Source of the DNA: Schoenoplectus triqueter
Taxonomy: Eukaryota > Streptophyta > Magnoliopsida > Poales > Cyperaceae
Length of the DNA: 63,415 nt
Reading direction: 5' to 3'
NCBI GenBank assembly: GCA_964058805.1
Contig: CAXKVV010000389.1
Span: forward strand, 1 to 63,415
Positions 1 to 11,182 of the stretch are shown piece by piece; position 1 is the first letter of the stretch, and every line of letters begins with the position of its first letter. Both the position numbers and the translations under genes were made by a program. The notes below the pieces were generated by a model, which saw only the letters and a list, made by a program, of their open reading frames with translations, had not been told where the DNA came from and did no database searches.

Positions 1-1200
1 AGGAGGTGATGATGTCATGATCAGGCAGTAATGATGATCATATGACAGAGATGATCATGTTAAAATGGTAATCATGCAGGGATGATGACCATGATGATGA
101 TCACATGATGATAGTCATGATCACACATGGATGATGATCATTCAGATGTGATGATCACTTCATGATAATCATGATCACATGGGGATGTTGATCATGTAGA
201 GATGATGATAATGATCACACTGAGATGATAATTATGCAGAGATGATAATCATTCAGGTAAGATGATCAGTTGATGATGATGATCATGATCACATAGGGAT
301 GTTGATTATATAGAGATGATGATGATAATCACACTAAGATGATAATCATACAGAGATGATAATCATTCAGGTAAGATTATCAGTTGATGATGATGATCAT
401 GATCGCATGGGGATGTTGATCATGTAGAGATGATGATAATGATCACACTGAGATGATAATCATTCAGGTAAGATGATCAGTTGATGATGGTGATCATGAT
501 CATACGGGGATGTTAATTATGTAGAGATGATGATAATGCAGAGATGATAATCATTCAGATATGATGATAATCATGATCATACTTAGATGATAATCATGCA
601 GAGATGATAATCATTCAGGTAAGATGATCAGTTAATGATGGTGATCATGATCACACGTGGATGTTGATTATGTAGAGATGATGATAATAATCACACTGAG
701 ATGATGATCATGCAGAGATGATAATCATTCAGATATGATGATAATCATTATCACACTGAGATGATAATCATTTAGGTAAGATGATCAATTGATGATGGTG
801 ATCACGATTACACGAGGATATTGATTATGTAGAGATGATGATAATAATCATATTGAGATGATGATCATGTAGAGATGATGATCATTCAGATATGATGATA
901 ATCATGATCACACTGAGATGATAATCATGCAGAGATGATAATCATTCAGGTAAGATGATCAATTGATGATGACGATCATGATCACACGATGATGTTGATC
1001 ATGTGGAGATGATGATCATTCAGATTTGATGATAATAATGATCACTTTGAAATGATAATCATGTAAAGATGATAATCATTCAGGTAAGATGATCAATTGA
1101 TGATGATGATGATGATGATGATCATACGGGGATGTTGATCATGTAGAGAGAATAATCATGCAGTGATGGTGATCACATGATGATTATGATAATAATAATA
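1..1200. repeat. Degenerate GATGAT/ATGATCAT minisatellite
   Basis: The block consists of imperfect repeats of short words such as GATGATAATCATGCAGAGAT and GATGATCATGATCACA. A longer period is visible through the marker CAGGTAAGATGATCA, which recurs near 254, 368, 473, 617, 772, 937 and 1081, so composite units are about 105-165 bp. Many words are self-complementary (ATGATCAT, TGATCA), so either strand could form small hairpins. Every frame is interrupted by stops and no gene is visible. The left edge is cut by the window. Confidence 0.9.
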
Positions 1201-1285
1201 AAGGTCACGTGATGGAGCATACCATGTGAAGAAGATAAGGATGATAGTTGCACAACCATCCAAACATCAATCGCCTCGTGAAACG

Positions 1286-1318
1286 TGTGACTTTGACTTC
1301 GAGTTTGTCAAAGTCACA
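1286..1318. repeat. Perfect 12-bp inverted repeat, 9-nt loop
   Basis: The arms TGTGACTTTGAC (1286-1297) and GTCAAAGTCACA (1307-1318) are exact reverse complements around a 9-nt loop. The arms contain TTGAC, the W-box core, but nothing shows that this is used. It lies just after the minisatellite ends. Confidence 0.75.
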
Positions 1319-1340
1319 AGATTCATTTTTAGCATGCCTA

Positions 1341-2095
1341 CCTCAATGTTAAATCATCCAAGCGCTTTGAATTTAACTTTGTGTGTATGGTAGATTCATG
1401 AATTGGCTAAGCGCTTCAGATTCATAATCTAGAAGATCAGTGGGATATGAATACGAGTTAAGTTCGTTAAATCTCTTGATTCACCAACCCTCAATACCAG
1501 TTGGCTCAGTGCTTCAAGCTTGATTTTGTGTGATTGGATGGGTTTTGTCGCCTTGTATCAAAAGGACATACATAGGTTCATGAATTGGCTCAGCGCTTCA
1601 AATTCATAATCTAGAAGATCAGTTAAGACGTGCATGCGAGTTAAGATCGCTAGTCTTCTGATTCACCAACCTCAAAGTTAGCTGGCATAGCACTTCAGGC
1701 TTAACTTTGTGTGATTGGATGGGTTTTATCGCCCTGTAACAAAATGACACACCTAGGTACATGAATTGGCTTAGTGTTTCAGATTCATAATCTAGAAGAT
1801 CAGTAAGATGTGCATGCGAGTTAAGATCGCTAATCTTCTGATTTATCAACCTCAATACCAGCTGGCGTCCTACTTCAAGCTTGGTTTTGTGTGATTGGAT
1901 GGGTGAATGTTGCCCTGTATCAAAAGGACATGCCTAGGTTCATGAATTGACTCAGTGCTCTACATTCATAATCTAGAAGATCGGTGGGACGTGCAAGTGA
2001 GTTAAATTCGCTAGTCCACTGATAGACCAATTTTCAAGATCGACTAGCGCGAGTGGTCTGATTTTGTATAATTGGTTGGGTGTTAGCTACCCTAT
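1341..2095 (+). repeat. 181-bp tandem repeat, about 4 copies
   Basis: The marker CATGAATTGG and its variants start at 1397, 1579, 1760 and 1941, giving spacings of 182, 181 and 181 bp. A second marker, the CTCAA(T/A) word, starts near 1341, 1490, 1671, 1851 and 2031, so the first unit is shortened to about 149 bp. Shared words include AATCTAGAAGATCAGT, CTGATTCACCAAC and TTTGTGTGATTGGATGGGTT. Copies are diverged by substitutions and small indels. A related copy of about 1.3 units lies at 10968-11170. Confidence 0.85.
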
Positions 2096-2100
2096 AAAAG
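2093..2100 (+). promoter_or_regulatory. TATA-like motif
   Basis: TATAAAAG sits in the context CCCTATAAAAGCCCACG, which resembles a plant TATA box or an LTR promoter. No gene follows: the next feature downstream is the terminal box and then the 58-bp satellite. If real, it would drive a non-coding transcript into the array. The motif is short and may be chance. Confidence 0.2.
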
Positions 2101-2221
2101 CCCACGCCACAGGTTTCGGATCGTCGAACCCATAAGTCTTTAGCCTGACTCATTCACTAGACCATACCCGTACCAGAGTGCATCACGGTTAATAGACCAC
2201 TTATGTTTGTTTATTTACGAC

Positions 2222-2351
2222 ATTTTCTTTTCCCCTTTTAGAGATCCAAGAGGTGCCTGGAGGGTGATAACCCGGGGAAATTAACGATGGGGGCTTGCGC
2301 CCATCGGAATCTTAAAGTTCCCACAATCTCTAAAAACCCCTAAATGTGCAT
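2222..2351 (+). repeat. Conserved boundary box, left copy
   Basis: A pyrimidine-rich run (TTCTTTTCCCCTTTT) is followed by a 109-bp stretch from GATCCAAGAGGTGCCT to TAAATGTGCAT. It includes CCCGGGG and the hairpin CGATGGG (2285-2291) / CCCATCG (2300-2306). The same ordered words recur at 11451-11579 with point changes and equal overall length. The box ends about 10 bp before the first 58-bp monomer. It resembles a transposon end or polypurine-tract region, but no family could be assigned. Confidence 0.75.
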
Positions 2352-4486
2352 CCATAATTTGCCCTCAATACAGTCAAAAATGAGTCCTCGAGCGCAAAAC
2401 ATGAAAACGGAACCCGGCACCCTCGGTACAGCCCAAAACGAGTCCAGGAGCGTAAAACATGAAAACGGGACCCGACGCCCTCGGTACCGCCCCAAATAAG
2501 GCCGAGAGCGCAAAACATAAAAACTGGACCCCAAGCCCTCGCTATCGCCCAAAACGAGTTAGGGAGCGCAAAACATGAAAACATGACCCAACGCACTCGG
2601 TTCCGCCGAAAACTAGTTCAGAAGCGCAAAACATGCAAATGGGACCCGACGTCCTTGGTACCGTTGAAAATGAGTCCCGAAACACAAAACAAGAAAACGG
2701 AACCCGGTGCCCTCGATACCGTCGAAAATGAGTCCTCGAGCACAAAACATGAAAACTGAACTCGACGCCCTCGGTACTGCCCAAAACGGGCCCGTGAGTG
2801 CAAAACATGAAAATGAGACCCGACGCCCTCTGTACCGTCGAAAATAGGTCCAGGAGCACAAAACATGTAGATTGGACTCGATGCCCTCGGCACTGCTAAA
2901 AACGAGTATGAGAGTGCAAAACATGAAAACGGGACCCGACGTCCTCGGTACCGTCGAAAACAATTTCGGGAGCATAAAACATGCAAATGGGAAACGATGT
3001 CCTCGGTACCGCCCCTAACGAGTCCGGCAATGCCAAACATAAAAATGGGTCCCGACGCTCTCGCTACCGCCCAAAACGAGCCCAGGAGCTCAAAACATGG
3101 AAACGAACCTGGCGCCCTTGGTAGCGCCGGAAATATGTCTGGGAGCGCAAAACATGAAAACAGGACCTGATGTCCTCGGTACCATCGAAAATGAGTCCGG
3201 GTGCGCAAAACATGAAAAAGAGACCTAGCGCCAAACATGAAAACTTGACCCAATGCCCTCGGTTTCAACCAAAACGAGTCCGGGGGCGTAAAACATGAAA
3301 ATGGGACACGGCACCCATGGTACCTCCACAAACGAGGTCGGGAGCGCAAAACATGAAAACTGGACCCGAGCCCTAGGTATCTCCCTAAAATGAGTCCGGG
3401 AATGAGTCCAGGTATCACCCAAAGCAAGTGGGACCCGACGTCCTCGGTACTGTCGAAAATGAGTCCAGGAACACAAAACATGAAAACGGGACCTGATTCC
3501 CTCGGTATCGTCGAAAATGAGTCCTCGAGCGCAAAATAAGAAAACAAAACTCGACGCCCTTGGTACCTCCCCAAACGAGGCCGAGAGCGCAAACCATGAA
3601 AACTGGACCCGAGCCCTCGTTATCACCCAAAACGAGTCCGGGAGCGCAAAACATGAAAACTGGACTCGAGCCCTCGTTATCACCCAAAACGAGTCCGGGA
3701 GCGCAAAACATGAAAACGGGACAGGAGCCCTCGGTACCGTCGAAAACTAGTCTGGGAGCGCAAAACATGCAAACGGGACCCGACGTCCTTAGTACTGTCG
3801 AAAATGAGTCCCGGAACGCAAAACATGAAAACGGGACCTGGCGCCCTCGGTACCGGCCAAAACGGTCTCGGGAGCGCAAAATATGAAAATGAGACTCGGC
3901 ACCCTCGGTACCGCCGAAAATGAGTTTGGGAGCGCAAAATATGAAAACGGGACCGGACGTCCTTGGTATCGTCGAAAATGAGTCTAAGAGCGCAAAATAT
4001 GAAAACGAGACCCCGCGTCCTCGATACCGCCGAAAATGAGTCCGGGAGCGCAAAACATGAAAACTAGACCTGACGCCCTCGGTATTGACCAAAATGAGTC
4101 CGGGAGCGCAAAATAAGAAAATGGGACTCGACGCTGTCGATACCGCCGAAAACGAGTCTGGGAGCGCAAAACATGAAATCGGGACCCAACGCCCTCAGTA
4201 CCGCCCCAAACGAGGTCGGGAGCACAAAACATGAAAATTGGACCCGATGCCCTCGGGATCGCCCAAAATGGGCTTGGGAGCACAAAAAATGATAACGGGA
4301 CCCAGCGCCCTCGGTACCGCTGAAAATGAGTCCGGAAGCGCAAAACAAGCAAACGGGACCCGACGTCCTCGGTACTGTCGAAAACCAGTTCGGGAGCGCA
4401 AAACATGAAAATGGGACCCGACGCTCGCGATACCGCCGAAAATGAGTCCGGGAGCGCAAAACATGAAAACGGGACTCGGCGCCCTC

Positions 4487-4910
4487 GGTTCCGCCAAAAA
4501 CTAGTCCGAAAGCGTAAAATATGCAAACAACATTTGACATCCTCGGTACCATCGAAAATGAGTCTCGGAACGCACAACATGAAAACAGGACTTGACGCCC
4601 TCGGTACCGTCAAAAACCAGTCCGAGTGCGAAAACATGAAAACGAGACTTGACGCCCTCGGTACCGCCGAAAATGATTCAAGGAGCGCAAAACATAAATA
4701 CTAGACCCGACGCCCTCGGTACCGACCAAAATGAGTCCAAGGGCGCAAAACATGAAAACGGGACCTGGCGCCCTCGGTTCCGCCAAAAACGAGTTCGGGA
4801 GCGCAAAATATGAAGACGAGACCCGACGTCCTTGGAACCGTCGAAAATAAGTCTGGGTGCGCAAAATATGAACACGAGACCAGGTGAGCTTGGTACAACC
4901 GAAAATAATT
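4487..4910 (+). repeat. Intra-array segmental duplication, copy 1
   Basis: A run of seven or so 58-bp monomers carries private variants in the same order as 6053-6476. Examples are CGGTTCCGCC followed by AACTAGTCCG, then CCAGTCCG.GTGCGAAAA, and finally CAGGTGAGCTTGGTAC. The offset is 1566 bp, exactly 27 monomers, which points to an unequal-exchange or block-duplication event within the array. Confidence 0.75.
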
Positions 4911-6052
4911 TCGGGAGCGCAAAACATGGAAACTGGACCCGACGCCCTCGGTATCGACCAAAATGAGTCCGGGAGCGCAAAACATGAAAATGGGACCCGA
5001 CGCTGTCGATACCTCCGAAAACGAGTCCTGGAGCGTAAAATATGAAATCGTGACCCGACGCCCTCGGTACCGCCCCAAACGAGGTAGGGAGCACAAAACA
5101 TGAAAATTAGACCTGATGCCCTCGGGACCGCCGAAAATGCGCTCGGGAGCACAAAAAATGTAAACGGGACCCGACGCCCTCGTTACCGCCAAAAACGAGT
5201 TCGGGAGCGCAAAACATGAAACGTGACACGGCGCCCTCGGCACCGTCAAAAATGAGTCTGGGTGCGCAAAACATGAAAACGGGACTCGACGCCCTCCATA
5301 ACGCCCCAAACGAGGCCCGGGAGCGCAAAACATGAAAACTGGACCCGACGCCCTCGTTACCCCCGAAAACAAGTCCAGGAGGGCAAAGCATGCAAACGGG
5401 ACACGACGTCCTCGGTACCATCAAAAATGAGTCCGGGAGCGCAAAACATGAAAACGGGACCCGACGGCCTCGGTACCGCTTGTCGGTTCCGCCCAAAACA
5501 GATCCGGGAGCACAAAACATGAAAACTAGACCCGACGCCCATGGTACCACTCGAAACGAGGTAGGGAGCGCAAAATATAAAAACTAGACTCGAGCCCTAG
5601 GTATCGCTCAAAACGAGTCCGGGAACGCAAAACATGAAACGGGACTCGGCGCCCTTGGTAACTTGGAAAACGAATCCGAGAACGCAAAATATGAAAACGG
5701 GACCTAGCGCCCTCGTTACCATCAAAAATGAGTATGGGAGCGCAAAATATGAAAATGGGACTTAGCGCCCTCAGTAAAGCCCCAAATGAGTCTGGGAACG
5801 GAAAACAGGCAAACGGGACCCGATGCCATCGGTAGTGTCGAAAATGAGTCCTCGAGCGTAAAATATGAAAACGGAACCTGACGTCATAGTACCGCCCCAA
5901 ATGAGTCCTCGAGCGTAAAACATGAAAATGAGACCCTACGCCCTCAGTACCGCCCCAAACGAGGCCGGGAGCGCAAAACATAAAAACTCGACCCGAGCCC
6001 TCGCCCAAAACGAGTCAGAGAGTGCAAAACATGAAAATAGAACCCGACGCCC

Positions 6053-6476
6053 TCGGTTCCGCCGAAAACTAGTCCGGAAGCGCAAAATATGCAAACGAGA
6101 TCCGACGTCCTCGGTACCATCGAAAATGAGTCCTAGAACGCAAAACATGAAAACGGGACCCGACGCCCTCGGTACCGTCGAAAACCAGTCCGGGTGCGAA
6201 AATAAGAAAACGAGACTTGACTCCCTCGGTACCGCCGAAAATGATTCCAGGAGCGCAAAACATGAAAACTAGACCGATGCCCTCGGTACCGACCAAAATG
6301 AGTCTGGGGCCGCAAAACATGAAAACGGGACCCGGCGCCCTCGATTCCGCCAAAAACGAGTCCGGGAGCGCAAAACATGAAGAAGGGACCTGACGTCCTC
6401 GGAACCGTCGAAAAAAAGTCTGGGTGCGCAAAACATGAACATGAGACCAGGTGAGCTTGGTACAGTCGAAAATGAT
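6053..6476 (+). repeat. Intra-array segmental duplication, copy 2
   Basis: Partner of 4487-4910, 27 monomers downstream. The private word CAGGTGAGCTTGGTAC starts at 6448 here and at 4881 in the partner. The copies have since diverged by scattered substitutions and small indels, so the duplication is not recent. Confidence 0.75.
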
Positions 6477-7500
6477 TCCAGAAGCGCAAAACTGGACCCG
6501 ACGCCCTCGATACCGACCAAAACGAGTCTGAGGGAGCAAAAAATGAAAACGGGCCCCGGCGCCCTCGGTACCGCCAAAAGTGAGTCCGGGAGCGCAAAAC
6601 ATGAAAACGGGACCTAACGCCCTTGGTACCTCCCCAAACGAGGTCGGGAGCGCAAAACTTAAAAACTACACCCGAGCCTCCGGTATCACCCAAAACGTGT
6701 TCGGGAGCGTAAAACATGAAAACAAGACCCCGACATCCTCGGTACTGTCGAAAATGAGTCCCAAAATGCAAAACATGAAAACGGGACCCGGTGCCCTTGG
6801 TATCGTCGAAAATTAGTCCTCGAGCGCAAAACATGAAAATGAAATTCAACGTCCTTGGTACCGCCCCAAACAAGTCCGGGTGCGCAAAACATAGAAACGG
6901 GACCCGACGCCCTCGGTACCGCCCAAAACGCGTTCGGGAGCGCAAAACATGAAAACGAGACTCGATGCCCTCTGTACCGTCGAAAATGAGTCTGTGAGCA
7001 CAAAACATGTAAACTGGACCCGACGCCCTCGGCACCGCTAAAAATGAGTATGGGAGCGCAAAACATGAAAATGGGACCCGACGTCCTCGGTACCGTCGAA
7101 GACGATTCCGGGAGCAAAAAACATGCAAACGGGAACCAACGTCCTCGATACCACCCCTAGTGAGTCGGTCAGCGCCAAACATGAAAACGGGACCCGGCTC
7201 CCTCGCTACCGCCCAAAACAGGCCCGGGAACGCAAAACATGAAAACGAGACCTGGCACCCTCGGTAGCGCCCAAAATAAGTCAGGGAACGCAAAATATGA
7301 AAATGTGAGCTCGCGCCCTCGGTACCGCCAAAAACTAGTCCGGGAGCGAAAACATGAAATCGGTACTCGACGGCCTCGGTACCGCCGAAAAGTTTTCTGG
7401 TACCGTTGAAAATGAGTCATCGAGCGCAAAACATAAAAACGGAACCCAACGTCCAAGGTACCGCCCCAAATGAGTCAGGGAGCGTAAAATATGAAAACGG

Positions 7501-7733
7501 CTTAAAGTCGAACTCTGTTACATCTTGTGTTCTTGTTTTATCTTTACTATTATTTTCTCATATTTCTTTGATTATTATATTCTTGTGAGAATTGCATTGA
7601 TTTAAATTGTATTCCGCTGCTATTACACTTGAACATTAAGCCCCAAATTGGTTTATACATTTCTACCTTAGGTTCTTTACATTCTTGCACTATTTTGACC
7701 TTTCAATACCACCATCCTAGGGCTTTCAAAATT
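7501..7733. other. AT-rich spacer at array inversion point
   Basis: About 233 bp with no 58-bp or 183-bp satellite similarity. It separates the plus-oriented and minus-oriented 58-bp arrays. It is T-rich on the plus strand (TTGTTTTATCTTTACTATTA) and contains TAAGCCCCAAATTGG. No open frame of useful length and no clear TG...CA ends or target duplication are visible. It may be a retroelement fragment or the breakpoint filler of an inversion, but I cannot assign it. Confidence 0.6.
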
Positions 7734-10382
7734 TATCAAGGTCGTCGGGTCCCGTTTTCATGTTTTACGCTCCCAGCCTCGTTTTCGACTATACGGAGGG
7801 CGTCGGCTCTCGTTTGCATGTTTTGCGCTCCCGGGTCCCGTTTTCATGTTTTGCACTCTTGGACCCGTTTTGGTCGGTACCGAGGGCGTCAGGTGCCGTT
7901 TTAATGTTTTGCGCTCTCGAAATCATTTGGGGCCGTACCGAGGGCGCTAGGTCGCGTTTTCATATTCTGCACTCCCGGACCCATTTTGGGGCGGTACCGA
8001 GGTCATCGGTTCTCGTTTTCATGTTTTGCGCTTCCGGACTTATTTTCAACAGTCACGAGGGAGTCGGGTCCAATTTTGGGCGGTACAAAGTGCGTCGGGT
8101 CCAGTTTTCATGTTTTGCGCTCCCGGCCACGTTTGGGGTGGTATTGAGGGCGTCGGGTCCCATTTTCATGTTTTGCGCTCCCGGACTCATTTTCAACGGT
8201 ATCGAGGGCGCCGGGTCGCGTTTCATTTTTTGCGCTCCCAGACTCATTTTCGACGGTACCGAGGATGTCGGGTCCCGTTTGCATGTTTTGCGCTCTCCCT
8301 GACATGTTTTCGACAGTACCGAGGGCGTCGGGTCCCGTTTTCATGTTTTGTGCTCCCGAGCCCATTTTGGGCGGTCTCGAGGGCATCAATTCAAGTTTTC
8401 ATGTTTTGCACTCCCGGGCCCATTTTCGGTGAGATCGAGGGCGTCGGGTCATGTTTTCATGTTTTGCGCTCCCGGCCTCGTTTTGAGCGGTACCGAGGGA
8501 GTCAGGTCCCATTTTAATATTTTTTGCTCCTTGACTCATTTTCGACGGTACCGAGGGCGCCGGGTCCCATTTTCATGTTTTGTGCTCCTGAACTCATTTT
8601 GATTGATATCGAGGGCGTCGAGACCAGTTTGCATGTTTTGCGCTTTCGAACTCATTTTCGATAGTACCGAGGACGCATGGTCTCGTTTTCATGTTTTGCG
8701 CTCCCGGACTCCTTTTCGACGGTACCGAGGATGTCAGACCCCGTTTTCATGTTTTGCGCTCTCGGACTCCTTTTCGGCGGTACCGAGGGCCCCGAGAGTC
8801 CATTTTTCTTGTTTTGCGTTCCCGATGCATTTTCGACATTATCAAGGACGTCGAATCCCGTTAACATGTTTTGCGCTCCCAAACTCATTTTCCATGGTAC
8901 ATAGGGCGCTAGTTTCAATTTTCATGTTTTGCTCTCCCGGACTCGTTTTAGGCGGTATTGAGGGCGTCGGGACCCGTTTTCATGTTTTTCGCTCCTGGAA
9001 TCTTTTTCGACGGAACCGAGTGCGTCGGGTTAGGTTTTCATGTTTTGCGCTCCCGACTCCTTTGGGGCAGTGCCAAGGGCGCAGATCCCGTTTTCATGTT
9101 TTGCGCTACCGGACTTATTTTCGGCGGTACTGAGGTCGTTGGGTCGCATTTTTTTGTTTTTCGCTCCCGAAATCATTATTGGCGGTAGCGAGGGCGCTGG
9201 GTCCCGTTTTCATATTTTGCGCTCCCGAACTCATTTTCATGTTTTACGTCGGGTACCGAGGACATTGGGTTAGGTTTTCATGCTTTGCGCTCCTAGACTC
9301 CTTTTCGACGGTATCGAGGACGTCGGGGCTCATTTACTTGTTTTGCGCTCCCAGACTAATTTTCGAAGGTACTGAGGGCGCGGTATCTCATTTTCATGTT
9401 TTGCGCTCCCAGACCCGTATTGGGCGGTATCGCGGGCGCCGGGTCCCGTTCTCATGTTTTGCGCTCCCGAACTCATTTTCGTCAGAACCGACGGCGTCGA
9501 GTCAGGTTTTCATATTTTGCGCTCCCGACCTTGTTTGGGGCTGTACCAAGGGCGCAGGGTCTTATTTTCATGTTTTGCGCTCCCGGACTCGTTTTCAGTA
9601 GTACCGAGGGCGCCGGGTCCCATTTTCTTGTTTTGCGATCTCGGACTAGTTTTCGATGATACCGAGGGTGTCGGGTGCTTTTTCTTATTTTGCGCTGCCG
9701 GACTCGTTTTCGACGGTACCGAGGACGTCAGGTCCCGTTTGCTTGTTCTACGCTCTCGAACTCATTTTTGGCGGGACCGAGGGCACCGGGTCCTGGTTTC
9801 ATGTTTTGTGCTCCCGAGCCCATTTTGGCCGATCCCGATGGCGTCGGGTGCCGTTTTCATGTTTTGCGCTCCTAGACTCGTTTTCGACGGTATCGAGGGT
9901 GTCGGGTGTCGTTTTCATTCTTGCGTTATCGGACTCGTTTTGGTCGATACCGAGGGCGTCAGGTCCAGTTTTCATGTTTTATGCTTCCAGACCCGTTTTG
10001 GGCGGTATCGAGGGTGTCGGGTCGCGTATTTTATATTTTGCACTCTCAGAATCATTTAGGACTGTACCAAGGGCGCTGGGTTCCGTTTTCATTCTTTGCG
10101 CTCTCGGACCCATTTTGGGGCGGTACCGAGGGTGTCGGGTTCTGTTTTTATGTTTTGCGCTGCCGGCCTCATTTTTGACAGTTCCAAGGGCGTCGAGTCT
10201 TGTTTGCTTATTTTGCTCGCCCGGACTCATTTTCGATGGTGCCGAGGGCGTCAGGTCTTATTTTCATGTTTTACGTTCTCGGGTCCTGTTTTCATGTTTT
10301 GCACTCTATGGCTCGTTTTGGGCGGTACCGAGGGCCTCGGGTCACATTTTCATGTTTTGCGCTTTCGGACTCATTTTCGATG
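7734..10382 (-). repeat. 58-bp GC-rich satellite array, inverted
   Basis: About 46 monomers of the same 58-bp family in reverse orientation (CGGTACCGAGGGCGTCGGGT, then CCCGTTTTCATGTTTTGCGC, then TCCCGGACTCATTTTCGA). Polarity switches across the spacer at 7501-7733, so this block and 2361-7500 form a large inverted repeat. As expected for the inversion, the strand free of stop codons is now the plus strand. Monomers are as diverged as in the left arm. The block ends abruptly in mid-monomer at TTTTCGATGATGATACACC. Confidence 0.97.
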
Positions 10383-10635
10383 ATGATACACCTTGTTGAC
10401 TATTGATGAGACATAACAATATGATAGTTTTTGAGCTCATCATCTGATAAACTTGTCTCAATGTTAGACCAGCCAAGAGTTCTGAGTCTAATTTTGTGCA
10501 CAAGTTAACCCTGAATCTGTGAATCGGCTAGGTGCTCAGGACTCATGATTTAGTGGTGATCAAATATGCTCACACAAAAGGGTGTGAAGTAACACAGTGA
10601 TTTTTGCACAAGTAATGCAATATTCAGAATAGTCA

Positions 10636-10657
10636 GTCAAGACAAGAACATCTTGAC
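10636..10657. repeat. Small stem-loop
   Basis: GTCAAGA (10636-10642) and TCTTGAC (10651-10657) are exact complements around an 8-nt loop. It is one of several hairpins in this module; no function is evident. Confidence 0.5.
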
Positions 10658-10765
10658 GCCCGTCGAAGAATGACCAAGACTGTGACATCAGTATGAGCAA
10701 ACATGTTAATTATAAAATAGAAGAACATCACGATGTCCAAAGAAGTGACATCATGATGACTCTGT

Positions 10766-10788
10766 GTCATGAACAAGCAATTCATGAC
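10766..10788. repeat. Small stem-loop
   Basis: GTCATGAA (10766-10773) and TTCATGAC (10781-10788) pair perfectly around a 7-nt loop. It is surrounded by direct repeats of GTGACATCA. Confidence 0.5.
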
Positions 10789-10806
10789 CAATCAAGCTAG
10801 TAAGAC

Positions 10807-10960
10807 TAAACTAATCTGTTGATAAGTTTATCTTCTAGTTCAGGGATTGAACTGATCTGTAGTAAGTCCATCTCCCGAGATTGTAGGATTGAATCGTTCT
10901 GTAGTAGATTCATCCTCAAAACAGTGAATTTGAACCGTTCTGTAGTAGGTTCTTTCACTG
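10807..10960 (+). repeat. 41-42 bp dyad tandem repeat, cluster 1
   Basis: Imperfect copies centred on GAACTGATCTGTAGTAAGTT begin near 10849, 10891 and 10932, with a weaker copy before them near 10810. Each unit is itself a weak dyad (GAAC...GTTC or GAATC...GATTC). The same family recurs at 11183-11390, on the far side of the 181-bp-related copy. Confidence 0.7.
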
Positions 10961-10967
10961 ACACACG

Positions 10968-11170
10968 CCTCAACGTCAAACTGGCTCAGTGCTTCAGGTT
11001 TGACTTTGTGTGTAGTTGTGTTCCTAGGTTTATGAATCCGCTTAGTGCTTGAAATTAATGATCTAGAAGATCAGTGAGAAGAAATATGTGGGCCAAATCC
11101 ACCCTTCTCCTGATTCACCAACCTCAAGATCAACCGGCTAAGTGCTTCGAGTTGTATTTTGTGTGATTGG
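10968..11170 (+). repeat. Diverged copy of the 181-bp repeat
   Basis: About 1.3 units related to 1341-2095. Shared words are TGGCTCAGTGCTTCAGG, ATGATCTAGAAGATCAGTG, CTGATTCACCAACCTCAAG and TTTTGTGTGATTGG. The CCTCAA markers at 10968 and 11122 are 154 bp apart, close to the shortened first unit of the left module (about 149 bp). This is the main sequence tie between the modules apart from the terminal box. Confidence 0.7.
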
Positions 11171-11182
11171 TCGTTGACTAGT

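Larger units (their letters stand above)
1201..2350. other. Mixed repeat module, left copy
   Basis: This non-coding module lies between the GATGAT minisatellite and the first 58-bp array. It contains a perfect 12-bp inverted repeat, about four copies of a 181-bp tandem repeat, a TATA-like motif and a conserved terminal box. A related module occupies 10383-11579 in the same direction and ends with the same box. The pair could be decayed ends of a transposable element or a complex satellite. I see no reverse transcriptase, integrase or transposase remnant to decide. Confidence 0.55.
2361..7500 (+). repeat. 58-bp GC-rich satellite array, plus orientation
   Basis: About 89 tandem monomers of 57-59 bp. 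The monomer reads roughly CCCGACGCCCTCGGTACCGT, CGAAAATGAGTCCGGGAGCG, CAAAACATGAAAACGGGA. Copies differ at many positions. The most visible variants are GTCGAAAATGAG, GCCCAAAACGAG and GCCCCAAACGAG in the middle, and the start of GGAGCGCAAAACATG. GGTACC (a KpnI site) recurs in most monomers. The minus strand of the consensus has no stop codon in any frame, which explains the many long spurious reading frames. Longer-range duplications are present inside the array. Confidence 0.97.

Noticed and set aside
1..1200. Bacterial origin or Dam-methylation cluster because of dense GATC
   Set aside because: GATC arises from the ATGATCATG repeat unit, and the surroundings are eukaryotic satellite; no DnaA boxes or replication genes.
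2285..2351. Helitron 3' end (hairpin near the box end)
   Set aside because: A hairpin is present, but no CTRR follows within the usual 10-12 nt, and no TC 5' end or A/T target was found.
2618..3592. 324-codon minus-strand frame
   Set aside because: Same satellite translation artefact; the frame drifts through all three phases of the monomer.
6133..7293. 386-codon minus-strand frame and the many similar frames across the 58-bp arrays
   Set aside because: They are translations of tandem 58-bp monomers with a 58-residue period and follow array polarity. No domain, no consistent start and no splice or promoter context.
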